Shown here: positions 25,920 to 33,459 of the stretch, piece after piece
Layout: each line of letters begins with the position of its first letter
Numbering within the stretch: position 1 is the first letter of the stretch
DNA from: Desulfobacterales bacterium
GTDB lineage: Bacteria > Desulfobacterota > Desulfobacteria > Desulfobacterales > Desulfosalsimonadaceae
Direction of reading: 5' to 3'
Length of the DNA: 33,459 bases
Assembly (NCBI GenBank): GCA_025453995.1
Contig: JALOPH010000006.1
Coordinates: forward strand, 1 to 33,459
Position numbers and translations under genes: made by a program
Notes under the pieces: generated by a model
Database searches by the model: none
Told to the model about the DNA's origin: nothing
Seen by the model: only the letters and a program-made list of their open reading frames with translations

Positions 25920-27761
25920 TTATGCTGTCCTCTTGAAGCCTTTCTCAAACTGCTTCAACGGCCACCGAATTACCGTGGGTCTTCCATGAGGGCATGAATT
26001 TGGATTTTCGCATTGATCCAGCTGGAACAGCAATTCCCGGATTTCCATGATCGACAATGACTGATGGGCACGGATCGCCCCATGGCAGGCCATCAGGATC
26101 AGGCACTGGTCCAGGGCATCGGCCAATCCGGGGCTGTATCCCACCGCGTCCATGGTTTCGGCGATTTCTACAATCAAAGGTTTAATCGTACTCTCGGCCA
26201 GCAGGGCCGGGACTGATTTCACCACAAACGTATTGCCGCCGAAATGCTCGATTTCAAGGCCAAGACCGCAAAGATCCGGAACCATCTGTTCAATAAGGGC
26301 GGATTCCTTAAACGACAGTTCGATGGTTTCAGGTATCATCAATGTCTGACGCTGTCCTTCGCCTTTTCGGGCCTGCTGCCTCTTAAGCTTCTCATAGACG
26401 ATCCGCTCATGGGCCGCGTGCTGGTCTATCACAACAAGGTCATCGCCATACTCGCAAAGGATATAGAGGTTGCGGAACTGTCCGATCACTGAGCAGTCGG
26501 CAAATTTTTGGGGAGAGTTTGTTTTTACGGATTCCGCGAGTTCATATAATGGGTGCTCTTCGCTTCGAACCCGCGCCTTTTCCATTTTCCCCAAAAATGT
26601 ATCCGGCGCTATTTGCGCCGGAGTATTTGAAAAAAAATCCGGCTCCGGATTTTTTTTAAATATTATTTTCGTATCCATTTTTGCCTGTTTAGGCAAAAAT
26701 GGATACGAAAATAATGGTTCGCTGATCCGGGGCTGCTGCCTCTCAGAGCCCGCCGGCGCCCACGATGCCTGCCGCCTGGTTTTCCAGGTCTGTTCCACAG
26801 CGGTTCGCACGGCTTCATAAACTTGACTCTGGCGGGCAAACCGGACTTCGCTTTTGGTAGGATGGACGTTAACATCCACCTGGTCCGGCGGCAGAACCAG
26901 AAAAAGCACGGCCACCGGAAACTGTCCTTTCATCATCCGTCCCTTATAGCCTTCAAAGAGAGCGTATTGAATGCCCCGGTCTTTCACATGCCGGCCGTTG
27001 ATATAAATATAGATTTTCTGGGAAGTGGCCCGGGTCACGGATGGGTCGGAGATCCAGCCGGAGAGTTGAATGTCTGAATGATTGAAGGCAAGAGGATGCA
27101 TCAGTGTCAACAAATCATGCCCCACCACATCAATCAGGCGGTCAAACGGGTTTTCAGCCCTGGACCAGCTTTTGACGGTCTTATGGTTATGCTCCAGGCG
27201 GAATTGAATTTGGGGCCAGGCAAGCGCCGTGCAGGAAATCATATCGGCGATATGCGCCATTTCCGTGCCGACTGCTTTTAAAAATTTCCGGCGGGCCGGG
27301 GTGTTGAAAAACAGCTGGCGGACGGCAATCATTGTCCCCTGGGGAGCGCCGGTTTCGGAGACCTTGAGGATCCTTCCGCCTTCCACCTGCACCTCGGTGC
27401 CGGCCATTGACGACGCGTCTTTGGTGGTCAGCGTGAATTTTGATACCGCGGCGATGCTGGGAAGCGCTTCCCCCCTGAATCCCAGCGTCTGGATGGCATA
27501 CAAGTCCGCGTCGGTGTATATTTTGCTGGTGGCATACCGTTCAATGGACAGCAGGGCGTCATCATGGCTCATGCCCTGCCCGTTGTCCGCGACCTGGATC
27601 AGGGATCGGCCGCCCTGCTCGATTGCAACGGAAATCTTGTCGCTCTTGGCATCTATGGCGTTCTCAACCAGCTCCTTGACCACAGACGCGGGGCGCTCGA
27701 CCACCTCGCCGGCTGCGATTTTGTTGGAAAGGATATCCGGAAGGATTTTAATGATGGACAT
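25920..27761 (-). CDS. mutL: DNA mismatch repair protein MutL, 613 aa
   Basis: ATP-driven coordinator of mismatch repair. N-terminal GHKL ATPase: IAAGEVVERPASVVKELVENAIDA, VADNGQGM, TLGFRGEALPSIAAV, FFNTPARRKFL. The C-terminal domain carries the endonuclease motif DQHAAHERIVYE, which fits DQHA(x)2E(x)4E, and the metal-site elements ACHGAIRAHQ and CPHGRPTVIRW. The cell can thus nick DNA without MutH. The start is placed at 27761 because the ribosome site AAGG sits at proper distance from this ATG; two residues earlier another ATG is too close. The linker (about residues 345-390) contains a triple-hairpin DNA sequence, described separately. Directly upstream of the transglutaminase gene. Confidence 0.97.
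   Translation of the reverse strand: MSIIKILPDILSNKIAAGEVVERPASVVKELVENAIDAKSDKISVAIEQGGRSLIQVADNGQGMSHDDALLSIERYATSKIYTDADLYAIQTLGFRGEALPSIAAVSKFTLTTKDASSMAGTEVQVEGGRILKVSETGAPQGTMIAVRQLFFNTPARRKFLKAVGTEMAHIADMISCTALAWPQIQFRLEHNHKTVKSWSRAENPFDRLIDVVGHDLLTLMHPLAFNHSDIQLSGWISDPSVTRATSQKIYIYINGRHVKDRGIQYALFEGYKGRMMKGQFPVAVLFLVLPPDQVDVNVHPTKSEVRFARQSQVYEAVRTAVEQTWKTRRQASWAPAGSERQQPRISEPLFSYPFLPKQAKMDTKIIFKKNPEPDFFSNTPAQIAPDTFLGKMEKARVRSEEHPLYELAESVKTNSPQKFADCSVIGQFRNLYILCEYGDDLVVIDQHAAHERIVYEKLKRQQARKGEGQRQTLMIPETIELSFKESALIEQMVPDLCGLGLEIEHFGGNTFVVKSVPALLAESTIKPLIVEIAETMDAVGYSPGLADALDQCLILMACHGAIRAHQSLSIMEIRELLFQLDQCENPNSCPHGRPTVIRWPLKQFEKGFKRTA
26602..26715. repeat. Array of three hairpins inside the mutL linker coding region
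   Basis: Three adjacent perfect inverted repeats lie in 114 bp of coding sequence: 25-bp arms (26662-26686 and 26691-26715) around GTTT; 12-bp arms (26631-26642 and 26645-26656), with a CT centre; and 8-bp arms (26602-26609 and 26615-26622). The frame stays open and encodes FSYPFLPKQAKMDTKIIFKK and neighbours in the poorly conserved MutL linker. It looks like a palindromic element accepted in-frame. Confidence 0.85.
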
Positions 27762-27835
27762 AGCCATCCTTCACTTATGATTAACCCTATGGAATCAAGG
27801 GGTTTTAGAAATGGTTTGAAACCGCTGAATCAGGG

Positions 27836-28009
27836 CAGCCGGATCAAAAGCTTCCAAGGAACTTGTCGTACTCAGTCCGGTTTTGGCCGGACGGTTCTCG
27901 TACTCGTACTCCTAATCGCTACCTAAAAACCGAGTACGAGCAGGAGTACGAGTACGAGGTAAAAAAAGTTACTTTCTGTAAAAATTCCGCACAGCCGGAT
28001 CAAAAGCTT
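27836..28009. repeat. Possible palindromic insertion flanked by 18-bp direct repeats, upstream of mutL
   Basis: CAGCCGGATCAAAAGCTT occurs at 27836-27853 and again at 27992-28009. Between them is a 17-bp perfect inverted repeat (27897-27913 and 27942-27958) of CTCGTACTCG-type sequence with a 28-nt centre. The composition (short tandem GTACT units) differs from the neighbours. This is the layout of a small non-autonomous inserted element. It occupies most of the 260-bp gap between mutL and the 57-aa gene. Confidence 0.65.
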
Positions 28010-28021
28010 TTTACGGGATTA

Positions 28022-28195
28022 TCACTTCTTGATATACGTCCGGATCAGGAACTCCTGATCATTGGGCTTTAAATCAAATTTCAGAGATGCTTTTTCTATA
28101 AGTTTCATTACCGGCATATCAACCTTATCCTGTAACATATCCGCGATCCACTTGACCGCTTTTCGCAGATCATCGCCTTGGGGCTGTAAGCTCAT
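28022..28195 (-). CDS. 57-residue conserved-looking small protein
   Basis: Encodes MSLQPQGDDLRKAVKWIADM, LQDKVDMPVMKLIEKASLKF and DLKPNDQEFLIRTYIKK: a compact, mostly helical cytoplasmic protein without Cys or membrane segments. GAGGTG sits 6 nt before the ATG, and the gene follows gatA by 32 nt on the same strand, so it is probably the operon's next member. Amphipathic pattern and codon use look genuine. Function unknown; proteins of this kind seem to accompany this operon in Desulfobacterota (recollection, not checked). Confidence 0.75.
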   Translation of the reverse strand: MSLQPQGDDLRKAVKWIADMLQDKVDMPVMKLIEKASLKFDLKPNDQEFLIRTYIKK

Positions 28196-28227
28196 ATTCA
28201 CCTCATCGTAAAATAAATAACGTGACT

Positions 28228-29700
28228 TTAAATTTCAGGGTTAAACGGTTTTCGTTTATGGAACTCCGTTGCCTGCTCAAAATGATATGCTGCCCGCAAA
28301 ATGGTCGGTTCATCAAAATAATTTCCCATTAACTGGAGACCGATGGGAAGGCCGTCTTTTGAAAATCCGCAGGGGACGGACATTCCGGGAATACCGGCCA
28401 GATTGGCCGAGAGGGTGAACACATCGGAAAGATACATGCTCAGCGGGTCATCGACGTTTTCACCGATCTTAAACGCCGGCGTGGGCGCCACCGGCGCAAG
28501 TATGATATCGCACGATTCAAATGCTCTTGCAAAATCATTCTTGATCAGGGTTCGGATCTGGGACGCTTTTTTATAGTAAGCGTCATAATAGCCGGCGGAC
28601 AGGGCATAGGTGCCCAGGATGATCCGACGCTGGACTTCAGCGCCGAAACCCTTGGACCGGGTCTGGCGGTACATGTCCATCAGGCTTTCGGCGGCAGGGT
28701 CCCGGAATCCATATTTGACGCCGTCATATCTGGCGAGATTTGAACTGGCTTCTGCAGGAGCGATGAGATAATACGCTGCCACGCCATAACGGGTGTGGGG
28801 CAGGGAAATATCGACCATTTCCGCGCCGGTGTTTTTAAAAATTTCTACTGCGCTATCAATGGCAGAAAGCACATCCCCGGAAACCCCGTTGGAGGTATGA
28901 TATTCCTCGGGAATGCCTATTTTAAGGCCTTTGATGTTTCGGGACAGAAGCGCCGGGTAATCTTCCACCTCCCGGTTGACGGACGTGGAATCCCTGGGGT
29001 CGTAGCCGGAAATTGTTTTTAAAAGAATGGCTGCGTCCATGACATCCTTGGCCAGGGGCCCGATCTGGTCCAGAGATGAGGCAAACGCGACCAGGCCGAA
29101 ACGGGACACACGGCCATAGGTCGGCTTGACGCCCACGACCCCGCAATGGGATGCGGGCTGGCGGATGGAGCCGCCGGTATCCGATCCCAGGGAGCCGAGG
29201 CACATGTCCGCCGCCACAGCCGCGGCTGATCCGCCGCTGGACCCGCCCGGCACATGGGCCAGGTTCCAGGGATTTTTTGTTATGTGAAAGCCTGAATTTT
29301 CCGTGGATGATCCCATGGCGAATTCATCCATATTGACCTTGCCCAGCATCACCGCGCCGCCGGCGTTTAACTTTTCCACCACGACAGCGTCATAGGGCGG
29401 GATAAAATTGTCCAGAATTTTGGACGCGCAGGTTGTTTTAACTCCCCGGGTGCAGATCAGGTCTTTGATGGCAAGGGGAATGCCGGTTAAAGTTTCTATT
29501 TCGCCCTTTGCGATGGCGGCGTCGGCTGCTTTTGCCTGATTCAACGCCTGATCATCCGTGACGGTTATATAGGCGCCGATTGCGGGATCAATGGATGCAA
29601 TCCGGTCAAGAATTCCACGGGTGATTTCGACGGCCGATACTTCCTTCTTTTTCAGCAGGTCATGGGCTTCATGAATGGTTAATGCATGAAGTGGTTTCAA
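28228..29700 (-). CDS. gatA: Glutamyl-tRNA(Gln) amidotransferase subunit A, 490 aa
   Basis: Amidase subunit of GatCAB, which releases ammonia from Gln to convert Glu-tRNA(Gln) (and, in some bacteria, Asp-tRNA(Asn)) to the amidated form. Catalytic triad residues are at their usual numbers: Lys79 ([11 protein letters not shown]), cis-Ser154 (GGSSGGSAA) and nucleophile Ser178 ([28 protein letters not shown] follows in two parts of the active-site region). It starts with TTG at 29700, spaced 6 nt behind AAGGAG. It follows gatC after a 60-bp gap containing a large palindrome. GatB is not in the window. Confidence 0.97.
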   Translation of the reverse strand: MKPLHALTIHEAHDLLKKKEVSAVEITRGILDRIASIDPAIGAYITVTDDQALNQAKAADAAIAKGEIETLTGIPLAIKDLICTRGVKTTCASKILDNFIPPYDAVVVEKLNAGGAVMLGKVNMDEFAMGSSTENSGFHITKNPWNLAHVPGGSSGGSAAAVAADMCLGSLGSDTGGSIRQPASHCGVVGVKPTYGRVSRFGLVAFASSLDQIGPLAKDVMDAAILLKTISGYDPRDSTSVNREVEDYPALLSRNIKGLKIGIPEEYHTSNGVSGDVLSAIDSAVEIFKNTGAEMVDISLPHTRYGVAAYYLIAPAEASSNLARYDGVKYGFRDPAAESLMDMYRQTRSKGFGAEVQRRIILGTYALSAGYYDAYYKKASQIRTLIKNDFARAFESCDIILAPVAPTPAFKIGENVDDPLSMYLSDVFTLSANLAGIPGMSVPCGFSKDGLPIGLQLMGNYFDEPTILRAAYHFEQATEFHKRKPFNPEI

Positions 29701-29717
29701 AATAAACTCCTTTATTT

Positions 29718-29763
29718 ATAATTTTCTGAGGCATGGAATGCATTCCATGCCTCAGAAAATTAT
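29718..29763. repeat. 46-bp perfect palindrome between gatC and gatA
   Basis: 23-bp arms (29718-29740 and 29741-29763) without a spacer, overlapping the gatC stop codon (29760-29762). Core is GGCATGGAATGCATTCCATG with CC following. A cruciform or a transcript hairpin with about 21 bp is expected between two translationally linked genes of one complex. Confidence 0.85.
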
Positions 29764-30047
29764 TCGATCACTTTGGGAACAATAAAACTGCCTGCATCTT
29801 CTTCAGGCGCGTTGCTCAAGGCGGCCTGCCGGTCGATGGAAGATGTAATCGCGTCCTCCCGGAATGCGTTGGACATGTCAATGGCATGGGACGTCGGCGT
29901 TACGCCGGCGGAATCCAGCTGGTTGAGCGTCTCTACATATTCAAGAACCTTGCCCAGTTGCACAGAAAAAAGGTCCACCATGGACTCATCCATATTGAGC
30001 CTTGCCAGATGCGCCACATGGAGGACTTCCTGTTTTGTGATTTTCAT
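29760..30047 (-). CDS. gatC: Glutamyl-tRNA(Gln) amidotransferase subunit C, 95 aa
   Basis: Small helper subunit that clamps GatA and GatB. Recognised by MKITKQEVLHVAHLARLNMD, FSVQLGKVLEYVETLNQLDSAGV, and the end DAGSFIVPKVIE. Start chosen at the ATG 30047, behind AAGGA, rather than the TTG one codon earlier. It lies between the SPOR gene (14 nt upstream) and gatA in one operon. Confidence 0.95.
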   Translation of the reverse strand: MKITKQEVLHVAHLARLNMDESMVDLFSVQLGKVLEYVETLNQLDSAGVTPTSHAIDMSNAFREDAITSSIDRQAALSNAPEEDAGSFIVPKVIE

Positions 30048-30061
30048 CAATGGTATCCTTT

Positions 30062-31177
30062 TTAATTGCCCACAGTAAACATCAAGACATCAAAACCTGC
30101 TTCCTCGAGACGTCGGCAGTCTTTTTCAGCAATGGCCCGGTCCGGATAAGGGCCGATCCGGACCCGGTGCCAAACTTCTCCCCGCACCGGAGAGCTCTGG
30201 CAATAGGCCGGGTATCCTTTTTCCCTGAATTTATCCTTTACGATATTGGCCTTGTCCGCTTCCCGCAGGGATGCCACCTGGATGGTGTACTGCTTGGATC
30301 CTGCCGGAGGCTTGCCTTCAGCTTCAGCAGGAGGCGTCTCTTGGGGCATGTTTACCATTGAAGCCTGCTCGTCAACAACCGGCGGCTGTTCATTGACCGC
30401 AGCCTGATGATCGCTGTTGGCTGTGTCCCTGATGCCGGTCTGTTCCTGGGATACTTTAGCCGGTTGTTCTTCCGGCTGAATGTGTTCGCTGCTGTCATTT
30501 GTTTTTTCCGTCCTGGGTTCCACGCTTGCCAACAGGGGAGGGGCTGGCTCCTTGATATGTTTGGGTTTGGGTGCGGCTTCCTTGATAACCAAAGGCTTAT
30601 CCTGTGGTATGGGCTCATTGATGGCTTCTCCGGGTTCAGCGGAAATGGGCGTTATATTTTCCTGGGCCGGCTGCCCAACAGGTTGCGCTTGGGCTACCTC
30701 CATTTCCGGCTGCTGAGTTTGCGTCTGTTCCGCCGGAAGTTGTTCCGGAGGAGGCTGTTCCTCAGCCGGCAATCCTTCTTTGGGTTTTTCATCTTTGTCG
30801 AATTTGGGGGCCTTAAGCGGCGGAATATACTGCTTGTAGGCCAGGAGGTTCTTTCCCTTTTCCTTGAGAGGCTCAAAAATATCTATGTTTTTGGCGACCT
30901 CAAGATAATGCTCCTTTTGTTTCTGGGCGGCTTCAATTCCTTTTTCAATCTGCGCCAGACTGCTGTTTTTCAAACGCCCCATCTTGGCGTCGATCTGATC
31001 CATATCAAAAACCGGCGCCGTATTTCTTCCGATCACCACGCCGATGACAAACATGCAACCCGAAAGGACAATAAAAGAGACCAGCCATCCGTATGCGCCC
31101 CACCGGCTCAAAGCCATATAGGGTTTGGGAGCTGATCTCAATGGGACGCGCCTGTTGATTGACGGTTTTTTTTCCAT
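30062..31177 (-). CDS. SPOR-domain membrane protein, 371 aa
   Basis: Bitopic inner-membrane protein: cytoplasmic N-tail, one membrane helix (about 28-50), coiled/charged section (about 60-130), a long low-complexity Pro/Glu/Gln-rich linker (about 130-290) and a C-terminal SPOR domain (about 293-371: YTIQVASLREADKANIVKDK, VWHRVRIGPYPDRAIAEKD). SPOR domains bind denuded glycan strands at the division septum, so a cell-division or peptidoglycan role like FtsN/DedD is likely; exact orthology is unproven. Lies between argS (45-bp gap) and gatC (14-bp gap). Confidence 0.9.
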   Translation of the reverse strand: MEKKPSINRRVPLRSAPKPYMALSRWGAYGWLVSFIVLSGCMFVIGVVIGRNTAPVFDMDQIDAKMGRLKNSSLAQIEKGIEAAQKQKEHYLEVAKNIDIFEPLKEKGKNLLAYKQYIPPLKAPKFDKDEKPKEGLPAEEQPPPEQLPAEQTQTQQPEMEVAQAQPVGQPAQENITPISAEPGEAINEPIPQDKPLVIKEAAPKPKHIKEPAPPLLASVEPRTEKTNDSSEHIQPEEQPAKVSQEQTGIRDTANSDHQAAVNEQPPVVDEQASMVNMPQETPPAEAEGKPPAGSKQYTIQVASLREADKANIVKDKFREKGYPAYCQSSPVRGEVWHRVRIGPYPDRAIAEKDCRRLEEAGFDVLMFTVGN

Positions 31178-31222
31178 GCTGCTCGTGACCTCTTTTGAAA
31201 AATTTTTATCCTTAAAAATTTT

Positions 31223-32890
31223 TTACATGGATTCCGGAGCCGACACGCCCAGAAGGGCCAGGCCGTTCCGGATCACTTTCCGCACCGCCACGATCAGATA
31301 GAGACGCCCGGCGGTGAGCGCCGGATCATCGGTCAGAACGCGGTGCTTATTATAATACGCATGAAAGGCTGCGGCAAGCTCCATCAGATAGAATGCAATC
31401 CGGTGGGGCTCAAAAAACTCCGCGCTCATTATCACGGTTTCCGGATATCTCGCCAGATGCTTGATGATCTGGATCTCTTCGGGCTCCCGGATCAAAGAGA
31501 TGGATTTATCATCAGCATTGATTTCTTCAATCGCCCGCTCGGCCTTTGCCTTTTTGATGATGCTCGATATCCTGGCATGCACATACTGGACATAATAGAC
31601 CGGGTTGTCGTTGGTCTGCTGCTTGGCGATCTCTAAATCAAAATCAAGGGGGCTGTCATAATGACGGGTGAGAAAAATAAACCTGGCCGCGTCCCGGCCG
31701 ACCTCATCAATGACTTCCCGGAGGGTGACAAACTGGCCGGAACGTTTTCCCATGGCCACCGGCTCCCCGGCCCTCAACAAGTTGACCAGCTGGGTGAGTA
31801 TCACGACAAATTGGTTTTCATCCTTTCCCGCAGCCTGTATGGAAGCCCGGATGCGCGGAATATAACCGTGATGATCCGCACCCCAGACATCGATGATCTT
31901 TTCAAACCCCCGGTCCAGCTTATCCTTGTGATAAGCGATGTCGGAGGCGAAATAGGTTGTCTGTCCGTTTCCCCGGACGACCACCCGGTCTTTTTCATCG
32001 CCGAATGCTGATGTTTTAAACCACAGGGCCCCGTCGTTTTCATATATCAGATTCTTTTGCTGAAAGTATTGGATCACTGCATCCACCTTGCCGGAATCAT
32101 ACAGGTGTTTTTCGCTGAACCAGTTGTCAAAGGATATGCCCAGCACGTCTAAGTCTTGACGGATAACAGTCAGAATCTTTCCGGCGGCATATTCTGCGCA
32201 ATAAGCGACTGCCTCGTCCTCTGCGACGGTCGTCAGCCGGCCGCCTTTTTCTTTGAGAATCTCTTTGGCCAGATCATAGACATAGTCGCCCTGGTAGCAT
32301 TCTTCCGGGAAATCTACAGGTTTCCCGGAAATCTGCATGCAACGATACAGCACCGATCGGCCTAAGGTATGGATCTGCCTGCCGGAATCATTGATATAAT
32401 ACTCCCGGTGAACATCGTATCCGCAGAAAGAAAGGATCGCAGCCACCGCATCGCCCACCACGGCGCCTCTGCCATGCCCCACGTGAAGGGGGCCGGTGGG
32501 GTTGGCACTGACAAATTCAACCTGAATCCTCTGGCCGCCCCCCAGGTTGCTTTCTCCGTAATGATGGTCTTTCTGGAAAATTTCAGCCAGGCTCGGATGC
32601 CAGGCCGCCGGGGTGATGAAAAAATTGATGAATCCGGGCCCGGCAATTTCAGATCTGGCAATAATATGATCAGGGTCCTGGATGTGCCGCAGAACAGCCT
32701 CGGCGATTTTTTTCGGCGCCATTTTCTGGACTCCGGCGCTGACCATGGCAAAGTTAGTCGCCAGGTCGCCGTGGGCGCTGGCCTTGGGCTCCGTGATTTG
32801 AAAGGGCGCAAACTGATCGGTGGCCAGATCCCCCTGGTCATAGGCTGCCTGAGCTGCCGACAAAACAATTCGCCTGATTTTGTCTTTCAT
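31223..32890 (-). CDS. argS: Arginyl-tRNA synthetase, 555 aa
   Basis: Class I synthetase charging tRNA(Arg). The HIGH box is ANPTGPLHVGHGRGAVVGDAV; the anticodon-binding C-terminus ends LLGVSAPESM. The KMSKS loop appears in a degenerate form (MGKRSGQFVTL), as in many ArgRS enzymes. The N-terminal Add1 domain is present (ASAHGDLATNFAMV). Start chosen at ATG 32890 (MKDKIRR); the TTG seven codons earlier is an alternative, and neither has a strong ribosome site. First gene of the argS-SPOR-gatCA array. Confidence 0.96.
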   Translation of the reverse strand: MKDKIRRIVLSAAQAAYDQGDLATDQFAPFQITEPKASAHGDLATNFAMVSAGVQKMAPKKIAEAVLRHIQDPDHIIARSEIAGPGFINFFITPAAWHPSLAEIFQKDHHYGESNLGGGQRIQVEFVSANPTGPLHVGHGRGAVVGDAVAAILSFCGYDVHREYYINDSGRQIHTLGRSVLYRCMQISGKPVDFPEECYQGDYVYDLAKEILKEKGGRLTTVAEDEAVAYCAEYAAGKILTVIRQDLDVLGISFDNWFSEKHLYDSGKVDAVIQYFQQKNLIYENDGALWFKTSAFGDEKDRVVVRGNGQTTYFASDIAYHKDKLDRGFEKIIDVWGADHHGYIPRIRASIQAAGKDENQFVVILTQLVNLLRAGEPVAMGKRSGQFVTLREVIDEVGRDAARFIFLTRHYDSPLDFDLEIAKQQTNDNPVYYVQYVHARISSIIKKAKAERAIEEINADDKSISLIREPEEIQIIKHLARYPETVIMSAEFFEPHRIAFYLMELAAAFHAYYNKHRVLTDDPALTAGRLYLIVAVRKVIRNGLALLGVSAPESM

Positions 32891-33174
32891 AAAAAATTCA
32901 AACAAATACAAATAGATAATAATTAATGAGCATCAAAGGGTTCAGCGACGGGATGCGCGCTGATTTGAATTTTTTACTTAAGAATTTTTCACACTGAAGT
33001 CAAGGGATGGTTTACGGGTATGTTTTATTATTGACATATTAAAAAGAATGGGTAAAAAAAGAAACTTGATTTTTAATCAGACTGGGATACAGATACTGGT
33101 CTATTTTTTTATTTTAGGTCATTCCAGAAGAAATTGATTCTCTCTTTTGGATATTAAAATGGAGGATTGTGTAT
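32891..33174. other. Divergent intergenic region of argS and the HdrC-like gene
   Basis: 284 bp, AT-rich. A -35-like TTGACA (33031-33036) points towards the right-hand gene but has no good -10 at the usual distance. GGAGGA lies 8 nt before the ATG at 33175. Nothing else is supported. Confidence 0.4.
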
Positions 33175-33459
33175 ATGGGTGAACCAGCAATCAAACTTGG
33201 TGGAAAAAGAAAAAGTATTTTTATGGATAAGGTCAAGGGTTTGCTGCCTGAAGGCGGCAATTTGAACCTTTGCCTTACCTGCGGCGCCTGTTCGTCGGGT
33301 TGTCCGGCGACCGGACTTGAGAACATGGACCCGAGAAAGTTCTTGCGCATGGCCGCGCTCGGCATGGATGAAGAGATCATGAGCACGCCCTGGGTGTGGA
33401 TGTGCTCCATGTGCACCCGGTGCGTCTATGTCTGCCCCATGAAGATCAATATCCCGCAA
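33175..33459 (+). CDS. HdrC-like 4Fe-4S dicluster protein, N-terminal 95 residues (3' truncated by window edge)
   Basis: Start ATG 33175 with GGAGGA 8 nt upstream. Two ferredoxin-type cluster motifs: CLTCGACSSGCP (Cys33, 36, 39, 43) and CSMCTRCVYVCP (Cys77, 80, 83, 87), the pair found in HdrC-type subunits of heterodisulfide-reductase-like complexes. These join electron carriers to quinone or thiol chemistry in sulfate reducers. The window ends in frame, so the full length and the rest of the operon are unseen. It could also be the start of a longer fused protein (for example HdrC-HdrB or a glycerol-phosphate-dehydrogenase-like GlpC). Confidence 0.85.
   Translation, partial: MGEPAIKLGGKRKSIFMDKVKGLLPEGGNLNLCLTCGACSSGCPATGLENMDPRKFLRMAALGMDEEIMSTPWVWMCSMCTRCVYVCPMKINIPQ

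Noticed and set aside
31223-32890. ArgS as damaged because the KMSKS box is not canonical
   Set aside because: A degenerate KMSKS is normal in many arginyl-tRNA synthetases, and the rest of the protein is complete.

Overview
The window looks like a chromosomal segment of a strictly anaerobic, sulfate-reducer-like member of the Desulfobacterota, probably Desulfobacterales. Clues are a UGA-containing (selenocysteine) peroxiredoxin, a DsrE-family protein, the start of an HdrC-like iron-sulfur protein, multiheme/rhodanese electron-transfer chemistry, Glu-tRNA amidotransferase genes and several hybrid histidine kinases. No rRNA, tRNA or CRISPR array was seen, and taxonomy is inferred from gene content only.

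Region by region. (1) 1-3.3 kb is an oxidative-stress block: the 3' two thirds of a GC-rich katG; a 44-residue exported peptide with its own sigma-54-type promoter and terminator on the other strand; a DsrE-like protein; and, divergent from it, a peroxiredoxin whose peroxidatic residue is an in-frame UGA followed by a bacterial-SECIS-like hairpin. (2) 3.3-6.1 kb holds a response-regulator/PAS/histidine-kinase/receiver hybrid and a LysE-family exporter. (3) 6.2-8.5 kb is groES-groEL with a clear sigma-70 promoter, a long AT-rich leader and two strong 3' hairpins, the second overlapping the end of the convergent proA. (4) 9.8-11.1 kb is a gene graveyard: a frameshifted HigA antitoxin relic, two copies of the tail of a carboxymuconolactone-decarboxylase-like gene, and between them an apparently intact BrnT-BrnA toxin-antitoxin pair. 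(5) 11.1-12.95 kb has a short conserved-looking unknown, then a roughly 185-nt transcribed leader or sRNA candidate ending in a Rho-independent terminator, then a diheme cytochrome c fused to a rhodanese domain.

(6) 13-20.6 kb carries a seven-blade FG-GAP propeller protein, an unknown exported protein, an EVE-domain protein, a translationally coupled SDR/SRPBCC pair, and a CHASE4-like/HAMP/PAS histidine kinase. (7) 20.6-32.9 kb is a long co-directional minus-strand array: argS, a SPOR-domain membrane protein, gatC, gatA, a 57-residue protein, mutL, a transglutaminase-like membrane protein, an ABC ATPase, its permease and a metallo-beta-lactamase-fold lipoprotein. This array is punctuated by at least five large palindromic elements: one inside the mutL linker coding sequence, one 46-bp perfect palindrome between gatC and gatA, and one flanked by 18-bp direct repeats. 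(8) The right edge starts an HdrC-like 4Fe-4S protein.

How parts fit together. KatG, the seleno-peroxiredoxin and perhaps the DsrE protein serve peroxide and thiol homeostasis. The ABC ATPase and permease are an exporter pair next to a periplasmic transglutaminase-fold protein. GatC and GatA need a GatB that is not in the window. MutL carries the endonuclease motif, so it would not need MutH. The most unusual signals are the Sec-peroxiredoxin without a usual resolving cysteine, the sigma-54/peptide unit, the leader RNA upstream of the cytochrome-rhodanese fusion, and the palindromic elements of the mutL-gat region.
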